The notes under the pieces were generated by a model that was not told the origin of the DNA, did not search any database, and worked only from the letters and a program-made list of their open reading frames with translations. From contig NZ_CP071455.1 in assembly GCF_017352135.1 (NCBI RefSeq), positions 372,001 through 436,000 on the forward strand: a stretch of 64,000 nucleotides of DNA, in the 5' to 3' direction. Origin of the DNA: Rhizobium lentis (GTDB taxonomy: Bacteria > Pseudomonadota > Alphaproteobacteria > Rhizobiales > Rhizobiaceae). The translations under genes were made by a program, and so were the position numbers. How positions within the stretch are numbered: position 1 is the first letter of the stretch; each line of letters opens with the position of its first letter. Positions 8,634 to 16,540 of the stretch are shown here, piece by piece.

Positions 8634-9147
8634 TCGGACGGGGTGCGATTGCAGCCCTGGACGTTCCTTGCCAGCCATATTGGCGGCCTCTCGCGTCGTC
8701 GTTCCGTTCCGCAGCATCTCCAGAGCTTGGCGATTTACCGGATCGGCAAAGAATGAGCCTGATTGATCGTCAGAAATGCGCACGCGTTTCAGCGGCGGCG
8801 ACATCGACGGACAAGCCGATCCCGACCCGCAGTACAGGATAGACGCCTTTCGTATCGCGGCCGAAGCGGGGCGGCTGGTCGGCGCCAAACATGCAGCCGA
8901 GAAGAATGTGGATCGGCTCCCCATTATGAAGAGCTTGCCAAGACCTTGGAACAGCAGAACGACTGAGCGATAGGTATATGGGCGAGACGCTGCAGCGACG
9001 GTCCTTTCTGGCGCCCCGGAGTGCCGAGGCCGCACTCACCAAACGCATTCCAGCGAGTTGCGGCTCAATTTCGACGGGCCGAAGAAGCCCCGGCTCTGGC
9101 TGCGCAACTACGACTATCACTACAGCCTTTACTGAGCGAAGCGAGGC
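8634..9147. other. Intergenic stretch with possible gene debris
   Basis: About 510 bases without a gene I can support. Short protein-like runs appear in several frames: on the plus strand a run ending in LRLNFDGPKKPRLWLRNY with a stop near 9135, and on the minus strand FFADPVNRQALEMLRNG around 8700. None continues into a full gene or carries a credible start. I read this as decayed coding sequence rather than a live gene. Confidence 0.35.
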
Positions 9148-9987
9148 TCAGCCGGCGAGCTTGAGGACGCCGTAGGGATTGAACTTGAACTCGTCCACTT
9201 CGTAGGTGGAATCGAAGGTGAGGCTTGCGCCGCGCGCTTTCAGCGTCGGATCGAGACCCTGTTTGCCGATCTCGTCGGCAACCGCGTCCATGATGGCGAC
9301 GACCTGCCTTTCGCTGCCGGCCGTCTCCGGCACGTAGACCTCCGGCAGCCCCACAAGATGGAAGCCGACGCTTTCCAGATATCCGCGCGCCGAGAGCGGC
9401 CGCTTCGCAAAAGCCAGGCGGCCGATGCGCTGCTCAGCGAACGGATCGCCGGCCTTCTGCGCTTCGGCTCCCTGGCGGATCAGCGCTCTCCATCGATCGA
9501 GCCCATGCGCGATGCCGGCGCTTTCACCCTTGACGGCCACGGCTCCCGCCTCGATCAGCCGCTCGACGAGACGCAGCGCCGTCATCGATACCTTCACGGT
9601 TTCTGCCTGCGCCATGCTCGGCCCGAGGATATAGAGGACGGACTGATGCGCGGCGACGGCTTTCTCGTCCGTCTCGCTCCACGCGTCGGGTTCGACTCGA
9701 TCCCAGCAGACATCGAATGACCGGCTCATACGGTCATCCGGCTCCGCCTGCGAATAATCCTCATCGATACTGAATCCGGTGGCGAAATCATGAATCGCTT
9801 TGCCCGCCGCTTCGGACAAGCGGCTGAGGTCGCGATCCCTCCCGAGAAAACACAGGACATGCCGGGGCGTCACCGACGACGCCTCCTCCTGGGTCATCGT
9901 TTCCGGGCTGACTTGCGCAGCGAAAGACGGTTTCCAGCCGATCATGGCCCATAGGGACCCCAGCAGCGCACGACGCAGAATACGCAA
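9148..9987 (-). CDS. Exported protein of unknown function (DUF4261-like C-terminus possible)
   Basis: A 279-residue protein that I do not recognise with certainty. It begins with a signal peptide (basic MRILRR, hydrophobic core, cleavage near SFAA-QVS), so it should act outside the cytoplasm. The start is TTG at 9987, chosen because GGAGG sits eight bases upstream and the signal peptide begins there. The second half (ALRLVERLIEAGAVAVKGES, then SVGFHLVGLPEVYVP) resembles what I recall of the DUF4261 domain, but this is unverified. A perfect 33-bp palindrome lies 21 bases upstream of the start (10008-10040), so expression is probably repressor-controlled, most likely by the now decayed divergent TetR-like gene. 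Confidence 0.65.
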   Translation of the reverse strand: MRILRRALLGSLWAMIGWKPSFAAQVSPETMTQEEASSVTPRHVLCFLGRDRDLSRLSEAAGKAIHDFATGFSIDEDYSQAEPDDRMSRSFDVCWDRVEPDAWSETDEKAVAAHQSVLYILGPSMAQAETVKVSMTALRLVERLIEAGAVAVKGESAGIAHGLDRWRALIRQGAEAQKAGDPFAEQRIGRLAFAKRPLSARGYLESVGFHLVGLPEVYVPETAGSERQVVAIMDAVADEIGKQGLDPTLKARGASLTFDSTYEVDEFKFNPYGVLKLAG

Positions 9988-10007
9988 GATCGATGCCTCC
10001 GTTCGGT

Positions 10008-10040
10008 CATATGTTTACAGCTTTCGCTTGTAAACATATG
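10008..10040. promoter_or_regulatory. Perfect 12+9+12 palindrome, probable repressor operator
   Basis: CATATGTTTACA and TGTAAACATATG flank a nine-base spacer (GCTTTCGCT). It lies just upstream of the exported-protein gene on the minus strand (start 9987), and its right arm contains the ATG (10038) of a divergent TetR-like remnant. Size, perfection and position fit an operator for a dimeric repressor that controls both directions. Confidence 0.65.
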
Positions 10041-10350
10041 CCGCGTAAAACGAAAGCGAGATCATCGCCGCAGGCGAGCGCCGCGACCGAATCACGGATA
10101 AATTTCAGGATTATATCCGAGGCCGTGGACGCCTTCCCGAGATCGGTCACCTGTGCGGTGTTGAATGGCACTTCCCAAGCTCCTCATGACAAGATCGTGC
10201 TTGGGATATCGTAGACGACTTCTTTCCTCAAGCCGGCCCGCCCGTAGACGATGTGCCACAGCGATGTTGCCTGAAATGCACGAGCGCTTGCTTGCCCAGG
10301 TCGACCGCCTCATAGGAGCTCCACCTGGTACTCATTCCGCCAACTGCCAT
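10038..10350 (+). pseudogene. Probable decayed TetR-family regulator
   Basis: The reading from ATG 10038 begins MPRKTKARS, a common TetR-family opening. Beyond residue 20 the typical first helix appears only if frames are switched: one frame gives DKF, the next RIISEAVDAF, the first again EIGHLCGVE. Together these resemble the TetR stretch 'RDKI..EAVDAF.EIG'. Further on, LPEMHERLLAQVDRLIGAP in a third frame could be remains of the ligand domain. No single frame runs beyond about 60 residues. The gene sits at a perfect palindrome, as TetR genes often do. I infer a regulator lost through several indels; alignment with a full-length relative would settle it. Confidence 0.35.
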
Positions 10351-10553
10351 GATCAGCATTGTCGCAAAACCAGACGAAAATTACATTGCCGACAAGCTGT
10401 TTTTCTGGCCCTATGGAGCCAGCTCGGAGAGAATGGGACCTGGGTCTCAAATCGTGAAACGCTCGAACCGGAGCACGATTGTCGCCCATCGAGGCAAATA
10501 CGTCCGAGCCCTCGACATCGCGCTAGGGCCGCTCAAAGCTGCGGAGTAATCAG
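10351..10553. other. Short intergenic stretch with an unassigned small open frame
   Basis: An open frame at 10349-10549 (plus, 66 codons) would encode MISIVAKPDENYIADKL and onward, ending four bases before the ProC-like start. I recognise no domain and see no good ribosome-binding site. It may be debris connected with the upstream decayed regulator, or a leader peptide; neither is supported further. Confidence 0.25.
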
Positions 10554-11339
10554 GTGAACGTCAAGAGCATCGGATTCGTCGGAACCGGCGTCATCACCGA
10601 GGCAATGGTTCGCGGGCTTCTCACCGCCCCGGCCTATGCCAGCGAGATTCACGTCTCTCCCCGAAGCGCTCACATTGCGGAGACGCTGGCGGGCGAATTC
10701 GCCACTGTCAGAATTGCCAGGGACAATCAGGAGGTCGTCGATCGCAGCGACATTGTGTTCCTGGCGATACGGCCGCAGGTCGCCGAGGAGGTCGTGCGTG
10801 AGCTTTCATTCAAAGCCGGACAGACCATCGTCAGTGTCGTCGCGGCGACGGAGCGCCAGGCTCTCATCGACTGGATCGGCACCGACGTGCATCTGGTCCA
10901 GGCGATTCCCCTGCCCTTCGTCGCAACTCGCCAAGGCGTAACCGCCATCTTTCCGCCGGACGACACGGTCGCAACGCTGTTCGACACGCTTGGAACGGCC
11001 GTCCAATGCCAGTCGAGGAAGGAATACGACCTTCTCGCAGCCGCGAGTTCAATGATGTCGACTTATTTCGGGATCATGGAGACGCTCGCCGGCTGGCTGG
11101 AAAAGAACGGCCTCGAAAGAGCGAAAGGCCATGCCTACATCGCCCCGCTCTTTGCAAGCCTGGCGCAGAAGGCGAGCGGCCCCAGCGCCGAGCCGTTCAG
11201 CACGCTGAGCCGCGAATTCGCGACCAAGGGCGGATTGAACGAGCAGGTTCTGTCCGACTTCGAGAGCAAGGGCGGCATAGCCGCGCTGGCCGCCGCGCTC
11301 GACGGCGTGCTTGCCCGCATCGAGGGCCGGACGAACTGA
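10554..11339 (+). CDS. Pyrroline-5-carboxylate reductase family protein (ProC-like)
   Basis: An NAD(P)H-dependent oxidoreductase of the ProC family, which reduces pyrroline-5-carboxylate to proline in the cytoplasm. The Rossmann dinucleotide motif is GFVGTGVITEAMVRGLL at 7-23, with the usual IFLAIRP-type strand (DIVFLAIRPQVAEEVV). The C-terminal helical dimerisation half is present (AASSMMSTYFGIMETLAGWL; FATKGGLNEQVL, close to the ProC signature that contacts substrate). It has 261 residues, normal. The start is GTG at 10554. It lies away from other proline genes, so it is probably a second ProC paralogue, perhaps for another cyclic imine. Confidence 0.8.
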   Translation: MNVKSIGFVGTGVITEAMVRGLLTAPAYASEIHVSPRSAHIAETLAGEFATVRIARDNQEVVDRSDIVFLAIRPQVAEEVVRELSFKAGQTIVSVVAATERQALIDWIGTDVHLVQAIPLPFVATRQGVTAIFPPDDTVATLFDTLGTAVQCQSRKEYDLLAAASSMMSTYFGIMETLAGWLEKNGLERAKGHAYIAPLFASLAQKASGPSAEPFSTLSREFATKGGLNEQVLSDFESKGGIAALAAALDGVLARIEGRTN

Positions 11340-11344
11340 AGCGC

Positions 11345-11822
11345 GTGGACCCGAAGCAAAAAACCCTGAGATCGCGCTCATGGGTACAAGTAGCCCCTGC
11401 AGCCATGCTTCTCACAGCCGCAATCATCTCAGGCGCCGCGGTCTCGGCGCCTGCCGCAGCGGCGGAACGCTCGACCGTTTCCACCATCATTCTCTCCGCC
11501 TCACCGAGAACCGTTCGCTGGGCCACCGTCTGCAAAGTTCCCGATCCCGCCGAACACGCTCCTTATTACCATGTCGAGGTGATCGAGAAGGAGCGACGCA
11601 CACCGCCATGGCAATTCAAACGGCTTGCCACCCATGTCGTCGTCACGGTGGCAGCGTTGGAACGGAGCCGCCAGAGGCACAAGGCCAACCTATTTCTATA
11701 AGGATATCGAATTCCGGATCGCCTACCAGAACTGGCGCACACGGCCTCACGCGCAGAGGGAGGCCGGGGTTTGCCGCACGACAATTCTCGAATGCGTCGG
11801 GGTCGTCGGCAAAAGCGACTGA
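11345..11822 (+). pseudogene. Frameshifted small exported protein
   Basis: Two frames together make one sensible protein of about 155 residues. The first part (from GTG 11345 or ATG 11404) has a signal peptide ending SAPAAAAE and continues to WQFKRLATHVVVTVAALERSRQ, then stops at 11701. The second part continues in the neighbouring frame as TYFYKDIEFRIAYQNW and ends RTTILECVGVVGKSD at 11822. The join falls near 11665-11690, so a one- or two-base indel has broken the gene, unless it is a sequencing error. The product may belong to DUF5086, a rhizobial exported family, but I hold that loosely. It follows the ProC-like gene by five bases. Confidence 0.55.
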
Positions 11823-11880
11823 TCGCGCGACGCTATCCCGAAATTCGAGGGTTGCAAGAATCGAAGAAATACAATTTAGG

Positions 11881-11914
11881 TCTAGCAATGAGTCGAAGAA
11901 CTACTCTTGCTAGA
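11881..11914. repeat. Imperfect 34-bp hairpin
   Basis: TCTAGCAA pairs with TTGCTAGA, and inside them GAGT with ACTC, leaving one bulged base and a nine-base loop. It lies 60 bases after the frameshifted gene and 195 bases before the next gene. It could be a terminator without a T-run or the end of a lost mobile element. Confidence 0.35.
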
Positions 11915-12108
11915 GAAAATCTTATCGCCCAGTCGGCAGGATGGCCGCCTTTCTCCAGCCTGCCTCTGCCGGCTGATCCCGATTTCGTCACCCCTAATTA
12001 GCTGATCACCTGAACTTGCGATGTCCTGCCCGCTTTCCAAGCCGAGAGCGGAGCGGACCCTGTTCCATGCATTTCCATCGCATCCACTTTCCACACGAGG
12101 ATATCTCC

Positions 12109-13296
12109 ATGAAGTCCATGCGCAACCTGCCCCTGATGATGGCAAGCACCGCGTTCCTGACACTGGCCGGCCCGGCATCTGCCCTCGACGGCACGGATAT
12201 GATGAAGAAGCTCAGCGCCGCGACCGGCGCCGGCGGCACGGTCATCACCTTCGAAAAGGCCGAAGTCGACGGCGACACGGTGACGGCGACAGGCGTCCAG
12301 GTAGGATATGCGAACCTGCCCGGCGACACGTTGAAGATCGGCGACCTCACCTTCGAGGGCGTTGAGGAAAGGGAAAGCGGCGGCTACTACGCCAAGACCC
12401 TTTCCTTTCAGGATGTCGACATCAGCCAGGAGGGAGGGCACTTTTCCGTCAAGGACATTCTGTTCACCGGCCTGACAATTCCTGCCAATCCGACCGGCGA
12501 GACGCTGGACGACATCCTCCTCTATGAGACCGCCAGCACCGGGCCGATCGCTCTCAACATCAAGGGCAAGGACGTGGTTGCGATCGAAGGCGTCGAAGCA
12601 AATATGGGGCGCCGGGAGGGCGGTTTCACTTACGACGCCAATGTCGCCGGCTTCAAGGCCGACTTGTCGCAGGTCGAGGAAGCGGCTGCGAAGGAGGCCA
12701 TCGAGAAGCTGGGCCTGACGACGTTGGACGGCACCGTGACGATGAAGGGAAGCTGGGAAGTCGAAAGCGGTAAGGTTGCCCTCGACGAATATGCTTTCGA
12801 TTTCAAGAATGTCGGCCGGCTGAACTTCGCCATCGATTTCTCCGGTTATACACTCGCCTTCATCAAATCGCTGCAGGAGGCAGTGAAAACTGCCGAGGCC
12901 AATCCGAACAAGGAAGAGGCCAATCAAGCTGCGGGACTTGCGATGATGGGACTGATGCAGCAGCTGACGTTCAACAGCGCCTCGATCCGCTTCGACGACG
13001 CCTCGATCACGAAGAAGGCGCTCGATTATGCCGGTTCGAAGCAGGGCGTGACCGGCGAAGAGCTGGCGCAATCGCTGAAAGCGCTGGTGCCGATCATGAT
13101 GGCGCAGCTCAATATGCCGGAGCTGCAAAACCAGGTGTCGGCTGCCGTCAGCACCTATCTTGATGGGCCGAAGAGCCTGACGATCAGCGCCGCTCCGGGA
13201 AAACCAGTTCCCGTTCCGATGATCGTGGGTGCCGCCATGGGCGCGCCGAACACCGTTCCTTCGGTCCTCGGCGTCAAGGTATCGGCGAACGATTAA
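12109..13296 (+). CDS. Exported protein of unknown function, 395 residues
   Basis: I do not recognise the family. A signal peptide (MKSMRNLPLMMASTAFLTLAGPASA) leads into a long, beta-rich, largely repeat-free body with alternating Asp/Gly/Thr strands (for example GTVITFEKAEVDGDTVTATG), a helical stretch rich in Ala and Glu (about 275-330), and a C-terminal strand region. No catalytic motif, lipobox or membrane anchor is visible. The start at 12109 is supported by GAGG eight bases upstream; the frame is open for 31 more codons upstream, but that part is not protein-like. The gene is monocistronic and ends at a strong intrinsic terminator. A periplasmic or outer-membrane structural role is only a guess. 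Confidence 0.75.
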   Translation: MKSMRNLPLMMASTAFLTLAGPASALDGTDMMKKLSAATGAGGTVITFEKAEVDGDTVTATGVQVGYANLPGDTLKIGDLTFEGVEERESGGYYAKTLSFQDVDISQEGGHFSVKDILFTGLTIPANPTGETLDDILLYETASTGPIALNIKGKDVVAIEGVEANMGRREGGFTYDANVAGFKADLSQVEEAAAKEAIEKLGLTTLDGTVTMKGSWEVESGKVALDEYAFDFKNVGRLNFAIDFSGYTLAFIKSLQEAVKTAEANPNKEEANQAAGLAMMGLMQQLTFNSASIRFDDASITKKALDYAGSKQGVTGEELAQSLKALVPIMMAQLNMPELQNQVSAAVSTYLDGPKSLTISAAPGKPVPVPMIVGAAMGAPNTVPSVLGVKVSAND

Positions 13297-13326
13297 GGTC
13301 GAGATCCATTTCAGAATGGCCAACTT

Positions 13327-13368
13327 CCGGCGGCGGATCGTTTGCCGATCCGCCGCCGGACGTTTTTT
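13327..13368 (+). terminator. Strong Rho-independent terminator
   Basis: A 14-bp perfect stem (CCGGCGGCGGATCG with CGATCCGCCGCCGG), a five-base loop, then ACG and six T residues at 13363-13368. It lies 30 bases after the 395-residue exported-protein gene and is the clearest intrinsic terminator in the window. Confidence 0.9.
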
Positions 13369-13398
13369 CAAACCCGCTGCACACTTTGCCCAATCCCC

Positions 13399-13947
13399 CT
13401 AAAAAGTAGGGGGTGTGCAGGCGCTGATGACCTCGCAGGGCACCGGGCCAACGCAGCGGAACCGGTGCGGGCGCCGGCTTTCGAAATAATAGGCGTCACC
13501 TGCCCCGAGGACGCGCCGTTCGTCGTCGACCGTGACCTCAAGCCTTCCCGAGAGCACGATCCCGCCCTCCTCCCCCTCATGGACAAGCGGAATTTTTCCG
13601 GTATCGGCACCCGGCTGGTAGCACTCCTTGAGCATCTGCAGGCTGCGCCCGAACAGGGTTTCGCCAACTTGCTTGTAGGAAATGGCACCCTTGCCGATCT
13701 CCACGAGGTCCTCGGCGGCGTAGAAGGCCTTCCTCGGACGCTCGGGTTCGAAAGCGAAGAATTCCGCCAGCCCGATTGGAATGCCGTCAAGAATTCGCTT
13801 CAAGGCTCCGACCGATGGATTTGAGGCGTTCGACTCGATCAGCGAAATCGTCGAGTTCGGCACCCCGGTGCGCTTGGCGAGCTCACGCTGGGAAAGCTTG
13901 TGGGCGATACGGAGATGGCGAAGGCGGCTGCCGATGTCGACTGACAT
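13399..13947 (-). CDS. XRE-cupin transcriptional regulator (PuuR class)
   Basis: A 182-residue DNA-binding protein. Residues 5-60 form a XRE helix-turn-helix (LSQRELAKRTGVPNSTISLIES), and residues 105-178 form a small cupin barrel (GEEGGIVLSGRLEVTVDDE ... GDAYYFESRRPHRFR). Such proteins usually repress or activate polyamine and amino-acid catabolic genes. It is divergent from the class III aminotransferase gene at 14089, and two dyad sequences lie in the space between (see 13972-14022), so it probably controls that aminotransferase and itself. Its inducer may be the amino donor or a product bound in the cupin pocket; that is inference. Confidence 0.88.
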   Translation of the reverse strand: MSVDIGSRLRHLRIAHKLSQRELAKRTGVPNSTISLIESNASNPSVGALKRILDGIPIGLAEFFAFEPERPRKAFYAAEDLVEIGKGAISYKQVGETLFGRSLQMLKECYQPGADTGKIPLVHEGEEGGIVLSGRLEVTVDDERRVLGAGDAYYFESRRPHRFRCVGPVPCEVISACTPPTF

Positions 13948-13971
13948 GATGGGGTCCGTTTGCGTTGTCCA

Positions 13972-14022
13972 GGATAGCTAAAACCTATCCGGCGATCCAT
14001 TATGATTCAATATGTTGCATCA
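13972..14022. promoter_or_regulatory. Two dyad sequences between divergent regulator and aminotransferase genes
   Basis: The first is GGATAG-N7-CTATCC (13972-13990), perfect. The second is TGATTCAA-TATG-TTGCATCA (14003-14022), an 8-bp inverted repeat with one mismatch. Both lie in the 141-bp divergent space between the XRE-cupin regulator and its likely target, so one or both may be its operators. Confidence 0.4.
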
Positions 14023-14088
14023 ACAAAGAAAAGGACTTGTTTGCGATGGAGAAATCACCATTCTCGGCCTGTCCCAAAGGAGGCCAGG

Positions 14089-15423
14089 ATGGATCAGTTG
14101 AACAAGACGAACGCACCCGTACTCGAGAATTTCTGGATGCCGTTCACTTCGAACCGGCAGTTCAAAGCCACCCCGCGTCTTCTGGCCGCTGCGGAAGGAA
14201 TGTACTACACCGACGTCGACGGAAACCGGGTGCTGGACGGCACGGCCGGTCTTTGGTGCTGCAATGCCGGACACGGCCGCAGGAAGATCGCCCAGGCGGT
14301 CGAGCGGCAGCTTGCCACTCTCGACTACGCGCCGACCTTCCAGATGGGACATCCGATTGCCTTCGACTTCGCCGCGAAGCTCGCCGCAACCGCGCCGGGC
14401 GGCCCTGACGGCAAGCTCGACAGGGTCTTCTTCACCGGCTCGGGTTCGGAATCGGTCGATACGGCCCTGAAGATCGCCATCGCCTACCAGCGCGCAATCG
14501 GCCAGGGCACGCGCACGCGCATCATCGGCCGCGAAAAGGGCTATCACGGGGTCGGCTTCGGCGGCATTTCCGTTGGCGGCCTCGTCAACAATCGGCGGGT
14601 CTTCCCGCAGATACCGGCCGACCACATGCGCCATACGCTCGATATCGGGCGCAACGCGTTTTCGAAGGGGCTTCCCGCGCACGGTATCGAACTGGCTGAC
14701 GACCTCGAGCGCCTCGTGCAGTTGCACGGCGCCGAAACCATCGCAGCCGTCATCGTCGAGCCGATGTCGGGATCGGCGGGCGTTGTCCTGCCTCCGAAAG
14801 GTTATCTGGAGACGCTGCGCGCGATAGCCGACAAGCACGGTATCCTGCTGATCTTCGACGAGGTTATCACCGGCTTCGGTCGCCTCGGCACGCCTTTCGC
14901 GGTGGACTATTTCGGCGTCGTGCCTGACCTGGTCACCACGGCGAAGGGCCTCACCAACGGCGCCATTCCCATGGGCGCGGTCTTTGCCAGCCGCAAGATC
15001 TATGACGGACTGATGGTCGGACCGGAAAATACGATCGAACTCTTCCACGGTTACACCTATTCCGGCCATCCGGTCGCCTGCGCCGCCGGGCTCGCAACCC
15101 TCGAAATCTACGAGGAAGAAGGGCTGCTGACGCGAGCATCCGGTCTGGCGGAATACTGGCAGGACAGCCTCCACTCGCTGAAGGGACTGCCTGGCGTCAT
15201 CGACATCCGCAATCTCGGACTGGTCGGCGCAGTCGAACTCGCCCCGCGTGACGGGGCACCGGGAACCCGCGCCTACGACGTCTTCGTCGATTGCTTCAAG
15301 AAGGGCCTGCTGATCCGCGTGACCGGTGATATCATTGCGCTCTCACCACCGCTGATCATCGAGAAAGACCAGATCGACACGATCGTCTCGACAATCGCCG
15401 ATGCGCTTAAGCGCGCAGCATAG
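14089..15423 (+). CDS. Class III aminotransferase, omega-amino acid:pyruvate type
   Basis: A PLP-dependent transaminase predicted to move the amino group of beta-alanine, a polyamine-derived amine or a related omega-amino acid to pyruvate. It starts at ATG 14089, where AAAGGAGG lies five bases upstream; the open frame before it is not coding. The motifs are GTAGLWCCNAGHGRRKI near the N-terminus, FTGSGSESVDTALKIA for phosphate binding, LLIFDEVITGFGRLG carrying the Asp that contacts the PLP ring nitrogen, and TTAKGLTNGAIPMGAV with the Schiff-base Lys. It has 444 residues, normal. The N-terminal WMPFT is typical of the omega-amino acid:pyruvate branch. A divergent XRE-cupin regulator probably controls it. 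Confidence 0.9.
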   Translation: MDQLNKTNAPVLENFWMPFTSNRQFKATPRLLAAAEGMYYTDVDGNRVLDGTAGLWCCNAGHGRRKIAQAVERQLATLDYAPTFQMGHPIAFDFAAKLAATAPGGPDGKLDRVFFTGSGSESVDTALKIAIAYQRAIGQGTRTRIIGREKGYHGVGFGGISVGGLVNNRRVFPQIPADHMRHTLDIGRNAFSKGLPAHGIELADDLERLVQLHGAETIAAVIVEPMSGSAGVVLPPKGYLETLRAIADKHGILLIFDEVITGFGRLGTPFAVDYFGVVPDLVTTAKGLTNGAIPMGAVFASRKIYDGLMVGPENTIELFHGYTYSGHPVACAAGLATLEIYEEEGLLTRASGLAEYWQDSLHSLKGLPGVIDIRNLGLVGAVELAPRDGAPGTRAYDVFVDCFKKGLLIRVTGDIIALSPPLIIEKDQIDTIVSTIADALKRAA

Positions 15424-15441
15424 TCTGCCAACAACACTAGA

Positions 15442-16461
15442 CTAGCGCTTCACGGTCTGCGACGGCAACTGGCCGAAGCGCTTCCTGTAGTCGGCTGCAA
15501 ATCGCCCGAGATGGGTGAACCCCCATCTCCCCGCGATTTCGGCGATGGCCTGGGTCCCGTCTGATTCCAGCAGCTCGCGATGGGCGGCAATCATCCTGAT
15601 ATCATGCAGATATGCGATCGGAGTGGTGTTCCTGAACTGACGGAAGCCCTGCTGCAAAGTCCGAACGCTTACCCTGGCCGCCATGGCGATTTGGCTGAGG
15701 GAGATCGGTTCGGAGATGTGTTCCTGCATGAAATCCATGGCCCATTTCACATGGCGGGGGGCGGGGAGCGGAGCGGAGCGCGCCAGCTCCTCCGAATAGT
15801 GATGGGGACATGTCTCCAGAAGCAGGTACACCGCCGCGTCGCAGAGCGATTGGACGGCCAGAGGCGAGCGTTGCAACAAGCCATTGCCGCTGAGACCGCT
15901 GTGGAGGTTCGAGACGAGTTGCTGCAAGACGAATCCCGGACCGGCCGTCAGATCTATGTCGGTATGGAAGCCGACATCGCCGCTGATCGTCCGCTCGCAC
16001 ATATGGGTGAGCTGCGCGGCGATCTTGCCGCGGTCGATGAAAAGGCAGAAATGACTGCGGGGGCCAACAATCCCCGTTCCACTAACGCTGCCCTGTTCAA
16101 GGATCACGCCGCGACCAGGTGCCGAATATATCGGCTCTTGCTTGCCACCGAACCACATCTTCCCCTGCTTCGGCAGGAAGATAGCCAGTTTATCGGCGAC
16201 CCCTTCCCGCTTGCAGAAAATCGTGCCTTCATAAGAGCAATCTGCCACGCTTACATCTTCCATCGAGATGAAATTGCAGCGATATGCAATCGGCATCGTG
16301 CCTTCGGTCGAAACCCGTATCGTGGATCTCGGCGTCGACAGTGCTTCCGCGAGTTGATCCGCGTCGGTTCCGTTCTGCACCGTTGCCCGAAACGACATAT
16401 TCGCTACGGCCGACGACTGGACCACGCTGTCTGGGACATGCCGATCGGGGCTAACGGACAT
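15442..16461 (-). CDS. AraC-family transcriptional regulator
   Basis: A 339-residue activator-type protein. The N-terminal ~210 residues resemble the AraC_binding_2 sensor domain found in many alphaproteobacterial regulators; the C-terminal 100 hold two helix-turn-helix units (ISLSQIAMAARVSVRTLQQGFRQF, then IAEIAGRWGFTHLGRFAADYRKRFGQLP). The gene is convergent with the aminotransferase and sits upstream of and co-oriented with dadA, separated by the 79-bp gap before its own start. Its target cannot be read from the sequence; amine or amino-acid catabolism nearby is the natural guess. Confidence 0.88.
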   Translation of the reverse strand: MSVSPDRHVPDSVVQSSAVANMSFRATVQNGTDADQLAEALSTPRSTIRVSTEGTMPIAYRCNFISMEDVSVADCSYEGTIFCKREGVADKLAIFLPKQGKMWFGGKQEPIYSAPGRGVILEQGSVSGTGIVGPRSHFCLFIDRGKIAAQLTHMCERTISGDVGFHTDIDLTAGPGFVLQQLVSNLHSGLSGNGLLQRSPLAVQSLCDAAVYLLLETCPHHYSEELARSAPLPAPRHVKWAMDFMQEHISEPISLSQIAMAARVSVRTLQQGFRQFRNTTPIAYLHDIRMIAAHRELLESDGTQAIAEIAGRWGFTHLGRFAADYRKRFGQLPSQTVKR

Positions 16462-16540
16462 TCGTGACCTCCTACAGTGATGCCCGCGAGTAAAAAACGA
16501 TTTGTACCATATCGCTTATCCGCCTGTCGTCTATTTCGCG

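Noticed and set aside
8493..9035. A 180-codon minus-strand open frame over the end of the first L,D-transpeptidase gene
   Set aside because: It is antisense to conserved catalytic coding sequence, has no ribosome-binding site and no recognised domain.
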